Positions 14,345 to 21,744 of a stretch of 21,980 bases of DNA are shown here, piece by piece. Origin of the DNA: an uncultured Christensenella sp. (GTDB lineage: Bacteria; Bacillota; Clostridia; Christensenellales; UBA3700); the NCBI GenBank assembly GCA_910584035.1, contig CAJTZR010000020.1:1-21980 (forward strand). Reading direction: 5' to 3'. The position numbers and the translations under genes are program-made. Numbering within the stretch: position 1 is the first letter of the stretch; each line of letters starts with the position of its first letter. The notes below the pieces were generated by a model. That model worked only from the letters and a program-made list of their open reading frames with translations, had not been told where the DNA came from and made no database searches.

Positions 14345-14370
14345 AAAATCGGTATTAAATTGATTTTTTT
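14345..14370 (+). terminator. Weak terminator-like hairpin
   Basis: AAAATC (14345-14350) pairs with GATTTT (14362-14367), and the T run continues to 14370. Short AT-rich stem; may be incidental. Confidence 0.25.
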
Positions 14371-14406
14371 CTAATTTTATTGATTTTATATTGTGCAAGC
14401 TTACTT

Positions 14407-14547
14407 TGTATGGCAATTATTTAACTAGTAAATTTTAATTTGTTTGTATAAATTTAAGCATTAAAAATTTTAAATGTTTGCGTTGCATTTTAACTAAAAA
14501 CGAATTTATTTGTTTGCATTGTATATTAACTTTAAAGCGAATTTACT
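14407..14547 (+). repeat. Degenerate tandem repeats, about four units of 34-37 nt
   Basis: Units at 14407-14440, 14441-14474, 14475-14510 and 14511-14547. Each starts TGTWTG and carries a TTAACT- or AATTT-like middle and an AATTT end. Units 3 and 4 are clearly related (TGTTTGCRTTGYAT..TTAACT..AA.CGAATTTAYT); units 1 and 2 are weaker. Confidence 0.45.
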
Positions 14548-14729
14548 TGTTGATAATCAAAAAAAATATCTGTCTTTAATTTTTACAATTTACTCAAAAA
14601 GCTTTAAATAATATATATTTTTAAATAATACTTTACAAAAAATAAAAAGTATGCTAAAATGATTATATATTTATTTATGCGTATGTAATTTATATTATTA
14701 GAAGTTATCGTGAAGCGTGGCGAAGCCAC

Positions 14730-14750
14730 ATTTTGCAGTAACTGATGTTA
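14730..14750 (+). repeat. 21-nt direct repeat, copy B
   Basis: Identical over 21 nt to 14107-14127. Directly preceded by the hairpin GTGGC-GAA-GCCAC (14717-14729) and directly followed by ATTCAAACT and the cloverleaf-like element. Confidence 0.8.
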
Positions 14751-14754
14751 ATTC

Positions 14755-14839
14755 AAACTGGAAGTGCTTGTGTAAGCAAGCTGTATTGCTCTCGCAATAC
14801 AAAATTTTAAGCTCGCTTAAAATTTACTTCCTATAGTTT
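14755..14839 (+). ncRNA. Cloverleaf-like structured element (not a tRNA)
   Basis: Nested perfect inverted repeats fill the segment. Outer stems are AAACT (14755-14759)/AGTTT (14835-14839) and GGAAGT (14760-14765)/ACTTCC (14826-14831), with TAT bulged. Inside are three hairpins: GCTTG-TGTAAG-CAAGC (14766-14781), GTATTGC-TCTC-GCAATAC (14783-14800) and AAATTTTAAG-CTCG-CTTAAAATTT (14802-14825). Junction spacers are only 0-1 nt, giving a compact four-way junction in RNA or single-stranded DNA. It lacks tRNA features (no GTTCGA arm, wrong stem lengths). It may be a small structured RNA or a non-coding mobile repeat. Confidence 0.45.
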
Positions 14840-14882
14840 ATATATCGTGTTGCTCTACTATTGGTCGTGAATTTAAACTATG

Positions 14883-14912
14883 TTGACAAATTACATAATT
14901 GCAAGGCATAAT
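14883..14912 (+). promoter_or_regulatory. Promoter of the patatin-pepF-dnaB unit
   Basis: Perfect TTGACA (14883-14888), an 18-nt spacer, and CATAAT (14907-14912). RNA would start near 14919, giving a leader of about 240 nt before the phospholipase gene. It is the best promoter before these genes. Confidence 0.55.
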
Positions 14913-15158
14913 AACACATTTTAATGTTAGTGGGTAGTGTATTACTAATTACAAATCATTAGTTTTGGTTTTATTGATAAAATATATTATGAAAATTATC
15001 TTTTTAATTAAGTTGAATTTTCAATTTTGTTGCTTATTAAATAATACAAGATTTTTGTGTGGTTATTGTAATAACAAATGCTAATAAACGTAAGTTAAAA
15101 ATATTCAATATATTGATTTTATTTAGTTTAGGTTAATTTTTGAGTGGGAGATATACTT

Positions 15159-16322
15159 GTGCAGAATAATGACAGAAAACTTGCCCTTGTACTTGAGGGG
15201 GGCGGAGCGAGAGGTGCATATCAAGCTGGTGCTTTAAAAGCACTTTTTGAGGCTGGTTATAAATTTGATGGTGTTGCTGGCACTTCTGTCGGTGCATTAA
15301 ATGGTGTAATGATTGCTCAAAATAAGTTTGAGGATAGCGTCAAAATTTGGAATGAAATAGATTTTGCAAATGTCTTAGGCATTAACAATATGTATGGTGA
15401 AAATTTGATAAATAGGTCATTTGACCAAGATACCGTAAAGTATTTTTATGGCTATGTCAAAAAACTTATTGGTGGGAAAGGACTTGACACTACAAGAATC
15501 AAAAATTTAATTAAAGATAATATTGACGAAGAAGTGCTTAGAAATTCAGGTATTGATTTTGGTATTATGACTTATTCATTAACTGAAAAACAACCATTAT
15601 CAATTTTTGTTGAGGATATGCCATATGGTCAAGTTGCCGATTATGTAATGGCATCAGCATCTTTCCCAGGGTTCAAAAAAACTGTGGTTGAGGGGCAAGA
15701 GTATATTGATGGTGGAATTTATGACAATATGCCAATCAATATGATGATGGATAGAGGCTATAAAGATATTGTTGCAATTGAAACAAAAAGTTCCATACCA
15801 AAACGCAAGCCGAAAGATAAAAATTGTCAAATTTATTACATTAGACCTAGTGAAAAGCCTGGACGTGTTATGAATTTTACAAGTCAATCAACTGCAAGAG
15901 CGATATCAATAGGTTATTTTGACACTTTAAAATTGTTAAGAGGATATATTGGCAGTAGCTATTTTATTGATGTCGAGAATAAATCACCATTCGGATATGG
16001 TCTTTGTGATTTAGATGAAGAACTTTATGTTATTTTGAGTAGTATATTTGGGGAAATTTATTCTGGGCTTAATAATTTGAATAATGTCATTTGTAAGGCG
16101 TTAAAATTGAATTGTAAAAATTTTGCGGAAACATTAATAAGCATTTATGAAAAAATTGCAACCTTTGAGGGAATAGAAAGATTACAAGTTTATTCTCTTA
16201 ACGAGTTTATGAGTTTGGTAGTGGATAATCTGTATAAATTGCCTATTGATAGCGGTAGTAAAATTTTTGGTGAAATTAAAATTGTTATGACTATTGACAA
16301 TTATTTTAGGAATAATAAGTAA
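15159..16322 (+). CDS. Patatin-like phospholipase family protein
   Basis: Serine hydrolase of the patatin fold, expected to release fatty acids from phospholipids or related esters. 387 residues from GTG 15159. Oxyanion-hole GGGARGAYQAG (14-24), nucleophile Ser43 in GTSVG (41-45) and the dyad Asp184 in DGG (184-186) are all intact. The C-terminal third, after IRPSEKPGR, is an extra helical region. No signal peptide, so cytoplasmic or membrane-associated. I chose GTG 15159 because GGGAG (15146-15150) lies 8 nt before it; the frame also opens at GTG 15144, but that overlaps the binding site. The pepF gene follows 73 nt downstream. Confidence 0.92.
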   Translation: MQNNDRKLALVLEGGGARGAYQAGALKALFEAGYKFDGVAGTSVGALNGVMIAQNKFEDSVKIWNEIDFANVLGINNMYGENLINRSFDQDTVKYFYGYVKKLIGGKGLDTTRIKNLIKDNIDEEVLRNSGIDFGIMTYSLTEKQPLSIFVEDMPYGQVADYVMASASFPGFKKTVVEGQEYIDGGIYDNMPINMMMDRGYKDIVAIETKSSIPKRKPKDKNCQIYYIRPSEKPGRVMNFTSQSTARAISIGYFDTLKLLRGYIGSSYFIDVENKSPFGYGLCDLDEELYVILSSIFGEIYSGLNNLNNVICKALKLNCKNFAETLISIYEKIATFEGIERLQVYSLNEFMSLVVDNLYKLPIDSGSKIFGEIKIVMTIDNYFRNNK

Positions 16323-16395
16323 TACATACAAAAGATTATTTGCAGAATGTGATTGCAAATTAAAATCAAAGCAACAAGCAATTTATGGAGTGAGT

Positions 16396-18174
16396 ATGTT
16401 AAGAAGTGAAATTGATAACAAATACAAATGGAATTTGAACGATATTGTTAGTAGTGAGGAAGAATGGGAAAAAATATATTCCGAGTTAAAAGACATTATT
16501 GAGCAAATTGGCAAGTATGCTGGCAAGCTTGATAATAAGGCAGATATTTTGGAATGTTTAGATATGAATTCCAAAACCAGCGAGCAAATGGAAAGAATTT
16601 ACGTTTATGCTAAAATGAAAATGGACGAGGATTCTTCTATTGCAAAATATCAAGCATTATCTGATAGGGCGGAAAGGCTTATTGTGGACTATTCCGCAGT
16701 TACAAGTTTTATTACGCCAGAGATTACAAAACTTAGTGACGATAAATTGAGAGAGTTTATTGCAGATAAAGATTTTGAAAATCATTCTTGTTTTTTTGAA
16801 AGTGTTATTCGTGAGAAAAAATACATTCTATCTGAAAAAGAGGAAAGAATTTTGAGCAACAGCAAGTCTTTTTCGGATAATTTTCATCAAGCATTTAATA
16901 TGTTTGACAATGTTGATGTTGATTTTGGCGAAGTTAAGTTTAATGGAGAAAAAATCAAGTTAACTCACGGCACATATAGTATGGTTATGCAAGCTGGCGA
17001 GAGAAAGGAAAGAAAAGCAGCATATGCCAATATGTTTGGTGCTTATAAAAAAGTGATTAACACTATTGCTTGTTTGTATGCTGGTAATGTTAAGAAAGAT
17101 TGTTTTTATGCACAAGTAAGAGGTTACAAAGGTGCTATTGCAAAAGCAATGTATAATGAGAATGTTCCAGAAAATATATATAAAAATTTGACTAATGCAG
17201 TAAATAAATCTGTGAAATACTTGCACCAATATTTGATTTTAAGAAAAAAAGCTTTGGGTTTAAAATCAATTGCTATGTGGGATATGCACACTCCAATTGT
17301 TACAGAAGTTGAACACGATTACAAGTATGAAGATGCGATAAAAATCGTTAAAGAGGCACTTAAGCCTTTGGGTGACGATTATCAAAAATTGTTGCATTCA
17401 GCTTTTTCTAATAAGTGGATTGATGTTTATGAGAATAGTGGTAAGAGAAGTGGTGCTTATTCTTGGGGTTGCTATGGCGTTCACCCTTATGTATTGTTGA
17501 ATTATACTGGTGTTACTCACGATGTATTTACAATTGCACACGAGCTTGGTCATGCAATGCATAGTTATTATTCAAATAGCAGTTTGCCATATGAAAAAGC
17601 GGGATATGAGATATTTGTTGCAGAGGTAGCAAGTACTGTAAATGAAATTTTACTGTTAAAGCATATGATTAAAAATGCACAAGGTGAGGAAAAGAAATAT
17701 TTACTTTCTTATTACTTGGATATGTTCCGTACAACATTCTTTAGACAAACGCAATTTGCTGAGTTTGAAATGATAGCTCACAATGCTTATGAAAGCGGTC
17801 AGTCTTTAACTGCGGAATTTTTATGTAATGAATACAAAAAGTTGAATGATAAGTACTATGGTTCAAATGTGATTGATGGTGATTTGATTTGCTATGAATG
17901 GGCAAGAATACCACATTTTTACAGAAGTTTTTATGTTTACAAGTATGCTACTGGTATTGCGTCTGCTGTTGTAATTGCTAATGGTATTTTGGCGGATAAC
18001 AAAAATGTGGAAAGTTATAAAAAGTTTTTAAGTTTGGGTGGTAGTATGCCTCCGTCTGAAATTTTAAAAGTGGCAGGGGTTAACCTTGAGAATGAGAAAA
18101 CTTTTGATATTGTGATTAAAGAATTTAAAGAAACTTTAACCACTTTAAAACAAATGATTAAAGGAGAAGTATGA
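16396..18174 (+). CDS. pepF: Oligoendopeptidase F (M3 family metallopeptidase)
   Basis: Cytoplasmic zinc endopeptidase that cuts short peptides. 592 residues from ATG 16396, starting MLRSEIDNKYKWNLNDIV, the usual PepF N-terminus. The zinc site is HELGH (382-386, in FTIAHELGHAMHSYYS), with the third ligand Glu410 in AEVASTVNE. Other conserved pieces are GAYSWGCYGVHPYVLLNY and the C-terminal YKYATGIASA. GGAG (16387-16390) sets the start; the open frame reaches back to 16294 inside the phospholipase gene, but that extension is unlike the family. Ends in TGA overlapping the dnaB ATG by four bases (ATGA). Confidence 0.95.
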   Translation: MLRSEIDNKYKWNLNDIVSSEEEWEKIYSELKDIIEQIGKYAGKLDNKADILECLDMNSKTSEQMERIYVYAKMKMDEDSSIAKYQALSDRAERLIVDYSAVTSFITPEITKLSDDKLREFIADKDFENHSCFFESVIREKKYILSEKEERILSNSKSFSDNFHQAFNMFDNVDVDFGEVKFNGEKIKLTHGTYSMVMQAGERKERKAAYANMFGAYKKVINTIACLYAGNVKKDCFYAQVRGYKGAIAKAMYNENVPENIYKNLTNAVNKSVKYLHQYLILRKKALGLKSIAMWDMHTPIVTEVEHDYKYEDAIKIVKEALKPLGDDYQKLLHSAFSNKWIDVYENSGKRSGAYSWGCYGVHPYVLLNYTGVTHDVFTIAHELGHAMHSYYSNSSLPYEKAGYEIFVAEVASTVNEILLLKHMIKNAQGEEKKYLLSYYLDMFRTTFFRQTQFAEFEMIAHNAYESGQSLTAEFLCNEYKKLNDKYYGSNVIDGDLICYEWARIPHFYRSFYVYKYATGIASAVVIANGILADNKNVESYKKFLSLGGSMPPSEILKVAGVNLENEKTFDIVIKEFKETLTTLKQMIKGEV

Positions 18175-19829
18175 GCGAAATAAAAAATCCTAAGATTTTG
18201 CCTAATAATAACGATGCGGAGCAATCATTGCTAGGTAGTATGTTGATTGATGACACAGTTGCTACTGAGGTACTAAGCGAATTAAAAGAAAGTGATTTTT
18301 ACTTTGTAGCACATAAGCTAATATTTAACGCAATGTGTGAATTGCAACGTGAAGGCAAGCCTGTAGATATAATTACATTATCCGATAAATTGATTAAAAG
18401 TAAAACTACTGACAAGAGTGGCAGAGTATCTACAACAGATAATTTGCAAAAAGTTGGTGGTATGGCTTATCTTACTGAACTTACAAATATTATTCCGTCT
18501 TCTGCCAATTACAGATATTATTTTAATATCATAAAAAAGAACGGAATGTTAAGGACAATAATTAATGCGTCTAACAAAATCAGCGAGAACACTTATAATA
18601 GCGATGATGCAGATATGGCACTTGCATATGCTGAAAAGACGATTTTTGATATATCCGATAATCAAGAAAATAAAGATTTGGTACACGTAAATGACACAAT
18701 CAACAAAGTGTTGAAAGGTTATGAAGATGTACTTACTAATCCAGATAGTAACAAAGGGCAATTATCACACTTTAAAAATCTTGATAAATATACAAATGGC
18801 TATAAAGGCGGTCAAATGATAATTTTGGCAGCACGTCCTGGTTGTGGTAAAACCTCTTTTGCAATGAACATTGTTTGTAATATCGCAAAGAAAGAACCTG
18901 AAAAAGTTGTTGCTGTATTCAACTTGGAAATGAGCATAAGCGAACTTACTCAAAGAATTTTGCTTACAATGGCTAGCGTTCCTCACGAGAGTGTTATGAC
19001 TGGTGCATCAGCTGACGAATTTAAAAGATTATGGCAAGCTAAAAAGGTGCTTGAAACCTCTAATGTTTATATTGACGATACTGCAAATACTACACCAGAG
19101 CAAATAATGAGTAAATGCCGTAGGTTAAAACAAATGAAAAAACGTCTTGACTTTGTGGTAATCGACTACTTGCAATTGCTTAAAGCTCACACCTCAAGAC
19201 AAAGTATTCAACAAGAAGTAACTGAGATTTCAAGAAGCTTGAAAATTATGGCTAAGGAATTGGATGTTCCAGTACTTGCATTGTCGCAAACTTCACGTGA
19301 CCTTGAAAAACGTGAGGACGGCGACCCTAAGATGTCAGACTTGAGAGAGTCAGGTTCAATTGAGCAAGATGCCGACCAAGTTTATTTCCTAATTAAACAA
19401 AAAGTGTCAGAGAGTACTACAGACGATATTATTGATTTACATATTGTTAAACATCGTAGTGGTGCTTGCGGAAAGATTAGCTTTAAGTGGGAAGGTAGTA
19501 TGGTTAAATTTACACCTATCACAAGTGAGGAAGTTAGGAATATTAAGCAAGCAAGTAAAACTGTTGACGAGGCAATTGCAGCTGCTAATGCACTTGAGGC
19601 GGAAAAGAAAGCAGAGCTTGCAAAAATCGGTGATACAACTGATTTTAGTGCAAATGGTGACGATAGTGTTGACAGAATTGATATTGATGATTTGACACCT
19701 CCGCCCGATTCACCTAATACAATAGTTATTGATAATGGTGATAATGCTAGCCAACCCGATTGGAATGCGGAATTTGATAGTATTGTAAGTAATATTACAA
19801 TACCACAAAATGTGACTGACGAGGAATAA
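18171..19829 (+). CDS. dnaB: Replicative DNA helicase DnaB with long acidic C-terminal tail
   Basis: Hexameric 5'-3' helicase of the replisome. N-terminal domain 1-110 begins with PNNNDAEQSLLGSMLID. The linker and RecA-like domain carry Walker A ARPGCGKT (221-228; usually ARPGMGKT), Walker B VVIDYLQLL (Asp332), LALSQTSRDLEKRED and the SDLRESGSIEQDAD segment. The normal family end (KISFKWEGSMVKFTPI) is at about residue 450. A further ~100 residues follow: a helical, charged stretch (KTVDEAIAAANALEAEKKAE) and an acidic, disorder-prone tail with DDLTPPPDSP and ending NVTDEE. AAGGAG (18161-18166) sets the ATG, which overlaps the pepF stop by four bases. The rplI and dnaC genes are not beside it. 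Confidence 0.96.
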   Translation: MSEIKNPKILPNNNDAEQSLLGSMLIDDTVATEVLSELKESDFYFVAHKLIFNAMCELQREGKPVDIITLSDKLIKSKTTDKSGRVSTTDNLQKVGGMAYLTELTNIIPSSANYRYYFNIIKKNGMLRTIINASNKISENTYNSDDADMALAYAEKTIFDISDNQENKDLVHVNDTINKVLKGYEDVLTNPDSNKGQLSHFKNLDKYTNGYKGGQMIILAARPGCGKTSFAMNIVCNIAKKEPEKVVAVFNLEMSISELTQRILLTMASVPHESVMTGASADEFKRLWQAKKVLETSNVYIDDTANTTPEQIMSKCRRLKQMKKRLDFVVIDYLQLLKAHTSRQSIQQEVTEISRSLKIMAKELDVPVLALSQTSRDLEKREDGDPKMSDLRESGSIEQDADQVYFLIKQKVSESTTDDIIDLHIVKHRSGACGKISFKWEGSMVKFTPITSEEVRNIKQASKTVDEAIAAANALEAEKKAELAKIGDTTDFSANGDDSVDRIDIDDLTPPPDSPNTIVIDNGDNASQPDWNAEFDSIVSNITIPQNVTDEE

Positions 19830-20021
19830 AATCATAATAATTATTGAAATAAATTTAGTGCTTTTAGCTAGTATTCTAGTTATTAAATAGTAGTGATTAG
19901 ATTTTTAATAATATGTTGAAAAAGCGGTTGTAACCCAATGCGGTCGTATCAACATTGATTGCAATATGTATTAAATGCTATATCTTGTATCTTTAAAATA
20001 GATTTTGAAAAACTTAATTAG

Positions 20022-20060
20022 ACTATTTTTAATGTTTTTCTAAGGAAAAAGAAAAATAGT
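20022..20060 (+). terminator. Long AT hairpin after dnaB, possible terminator
   Basis: Outer stem ACTATTTTT/AAAAATAGT (9 bp) and inner stem TTTTTC/GAAAAA (6 bp), with a small AATG/G internal loop and TAAG tip. Followed by TTATATAT, not a clean U-tract. About 190 nt beyond dnaB, so its role is uncertain. Confidence 0.3.
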
Positions 20061-20074
20061 TTATATATAAACTA
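20057..20074. repeat. 18-nt perfect palindrome
   Basis: TAGTTTATATATAAACTA reads identically on both strands. Could be a dimeric regulator site or part of the adjacent hairpin. Confidence 0.5.
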
Positions 20075-20308
20075 AATTTATAGTAATATTAAGCGTAAGC
20101 ATTTAATTAGAATTAGTTTGGTTTTAAATTAATTATGTATATGTTGTTGCTTCTGGAATAACACCAGTAAGGTTGAGCTTTTTAGCACAACCAACCAAAG
20201 CGACATTTATATAGTCACTAACAAAAATGCCGTATTAAACAATTTAATTAGTTTTACTTTGTTTTGCCTATTAAATATATTTAATGTGTAATTTATAATA
20301 GCTTTGCG

Positions 20309-20336
20309 TATAATCAAATATGCTATATCATAAAAT
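20309..20336 (+). promoter_or_regulatory. Candidate promoter of yqfC-yqfD
   Basis: TATAAT (20309-20314, preceded by TGCG) without a good -35. Alternatively a sigma-E-like CATAAAAT (20329-20336) with GCGTATA 16 nt before it. In Bacillus yqfCD belongs to the mother-cell sigma-E regulon, but neither match here is strong. Confidence 0.25.
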
Positions 20337-20353
20337 ATACAAACGAGGTGTTT

Positions 20354-20602
20354 ATGGCATATTTTGATGATATTTGTAAAACTATTAAAGAAAAATTAAA
20401 TTATAAAATAACAATCACTAATGGCGGTTTTATTGTTGAGGACTTTAAAACAATAATATTTCAAAGTAAAGAACATATTGAGATTCTAGCAAATAAAAAC
20501 AAGCTAGAATTTGATGGGACGGAATTTGTAATTCGTGAACTTGGTAGCGGACTTTTGATTGTAACTGGTAATCTTTGCGATTTTAAGGTGGTGCATTTAT
20601 GA
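20354..20602 (+). CDS. yqfC: Sporulation protein YqfC
   Basis: 82-residue member of the YabP/YqfC family, needed during endospore formation in Bacillus; exact activity unknown. The small beta-rich protein includes YKITITNGGFIVEDFKTIIFQSKEHIEI and ends SGLLIVTGNLCDFKVVHL, matching the family pattern. ATG 20354 follows GAGG (20345-20348); an in-frame GTG at 20348 overlaps that site. The TGA stop overlaps the yqfD ATG by four bases. The identity is much strengthened by the neighbours yqfD and phoH, the same order as in Bacillus and Clostridium. Confidence 0.88.
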   Translation: MAYFDDICKTIKEKLNYKITITNGGFIVEDFKTIIFQSKEHIEILANKNKLEFDGTEFVIRELGSGLLIVTGNLCDFKVVHL

Positions 20603-21744
20603 TTGCTAGCAAAGTTAAAGTTTTAGTCAAGGGGCAAAACCGCACACGATTGATTAATAAATTAAAAAATGAAAATGTTTTGATTTATTATCTTGTAAGT
20701 GATAGCAATACAACTTTTTGGATAAAGCAAAAAGATTTGAAACAAGTTAAGGAATATGCTGATTTATTCAGTGTGCAACTTGAGGTTGTTGGCACAAGTG
20801 GTTTAGAAAATCTTTTAAAAAAGAGCTACAAACATTTGTCTTACATAATTGCAGTGGTTATTTGTCTATCTTTTTTGATAGTAAGCACGCAGTTTGTCTA
20901 TAATGTTAAAGTGGAATGTGAAAATGACGTACATTCTAACAAAGTAATGTTGTTATTGAAAGAGGATAATTTTGGTAAAGTTGTTCCTAAAAATAAAATT
21001 GACTTGAAAGCAGTTGAAAACTTGATTTTATCTAATATTGAGGAAGTTAGTTTTGCAACTTGTTATTTTGAGGGCTTTTCCTTAATGGTAAAAGTCGTAA
21101 GTAATGAAAAACCTAAGCAGTCAGAGGATAAAAAGAATTTATATTCTACCACTGATGCAATTGTTACAAGGGTAATGGTACGTTCTGGCACTAGTGAGGT
21201 TCAAGTTGGTGAAAGAGTGCGTGCTGGTGATGTGTTGATTGGCGGATACCATATTGCAGACAATACTCCATCTGATGGTGAGGAAAATGGAGACATTATA
21301 GAGGTAGTGGCTGACGGCGAAATTTATGGTAGAGTGTATACTCATAAGAGGTTTGTTATCCCAGAGCAAAATTACACCTATGTTAAAACTGGCAAATCAA
21401 AGATAAAACGTCAAATTGGTTTTAATAATCTTGCGATTTTAAAGGCTGGTGGTTCACCATATGAGTTCTTTGAGCTTTGTAAAACAAATGTTAAGCTTTT
21501 TGGAATTTTGCCATTAACTGTGACTACATATGAATATTTTGAATTGCAAAGAGTTGAGATATCTCAAAATACTTATATAGAAAATTTGAAAAATAAATTT
21601 GAAAATGAATTTATTGCAAATATGAATATGGAAGCGAAGCTTCTTGCAAAAAACTACGAAATAAAAGAAATTGACGGAATGAAATATCTTGATATTTTTT
21701 ACGAAACAGAGCAAAGATTGGATGATGGAGGATACAATTATTAA
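20599..21744 (+). CDS. yqfD: Sporulation protein YqfD (stage IV type)
   Basis: 381-residue single-pass membrane protein of the YqfD/spore cortex-stage family. The N-terminal cytoplasmic domain (1-72) begins VKVLVKGQNRTRLINKL; one membrane helix lies at about 76-98 (YIIAVVICLSFLIVSTQFVY); the rest is an outside domain with FATCYFEGFSLMVKV and a VQVGERVRAGDVLIGG segment typical of the family. Probably works in the mother cell membrane with YqfC. AAGGTGGTG precedes the ATG, which overlaps yqfC by four bases. The phoH start overlaps its end by 20 nt. Confidence 0.92.
   Translation: MIASKVKVLVKGQNRTRLINKLKNENVLIYYLVSDSNTTFWIKQKDLKQVKEYADLFSVQLEVVGTSGLENLLKKSYKHLSYIIAVVICLSFLIVSTQFVYNVKVECENDVHSNKVMLLLKEDNFGKVVPKNKIDLKAVENLILSNIEEVSFATCYFEGFSLMVKVVSNEKPKQSEDKKNLYSTTDAIVTRVMVRSGTSEVQVGERVRAGDVLIGGYHIADNTPSDGEENGDIIEVVADGEIYGRVYTHKRFVIPEQNYTYVKTGKSKIKRQIGFNNLAILKAGGSPYEFFELCKTNVKLFGILPLTVTTYEYFELQRVEISQNTYIENLKNKFENEFIANMNMEAKLLAKNYEIKEIDGMKYLDIFYETEQRLDDGGYNY

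Larger units (their letters stand above)
13956..15158. other. 1.2-kb structured gene-free region
   Basis: No ORF of protein-like composition on either strand. Contents in order: hairpins ACGATAA/TTATCGT (14018-14041) and CACAAAA/TTTTGTG (14061-14079), repeat copy A (14107-14127), a strong terminator (14235-14263), a weaker hairpin with a T tract (14345-14370), degenerate tandem repeats (14407-14547), hairpin GTGGC-GAA-GCCAC (14717-14729), repeat copy B (14730-14750), a cloverleaf-like element (14755-14839) and a promoter (14883-14912). Confidence 0.6.
19830..20353. other. Spacer between dnaB and yqfC
   Basis: About 520 bp with no gene I can support. Contains a hairpin of 9+6 bp (20022-20060), an 18-nt perfect palindrome (20057-20074) and two adjacent GC-richer hairpins (20151-20192: CTGG/CCAG, then GGTTG-A-GCT/AGC-A-CAACC). 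A minor open frame (about 20117-20289) lacks a start codon. AT-rich promoter-like boxes lie just before yqfC. Confidence 0.45.

Noticed and set aside
14318..14370. T-box-like core (AGGTGGTACG followed by a weak hairpin and T tract)
   Set aside because: The ACCGCG part is incomplete, no stem I/specifier loop is seen upstream, and no aminoacyl-tRNA synthetase or amino acid gene follows. At most a decayed relic.
14760..14831. tRNA gene suggested by a 72-nt cloverleaf
   Set aside because: Stem lengths (6, 5, 7, 10 bp) and 4-nt loops do not fit; there is no anticodon loop, no GTTCGA arm and no D-loop GG.
16294..16395. Longer N-terminus of pepF beginning inside the phospholipase gene
   Set aside because: The extension is unlike the family, and GGAG directly precedes ATG 16396 where homologues start.
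20117..20289. Small ORF in the dnaB-yqfC spacer
   Set aside because: No start codon or ribosome binding site; Cys- and Asn-rich composition from AT-rich DNA; overlaps hairpins.
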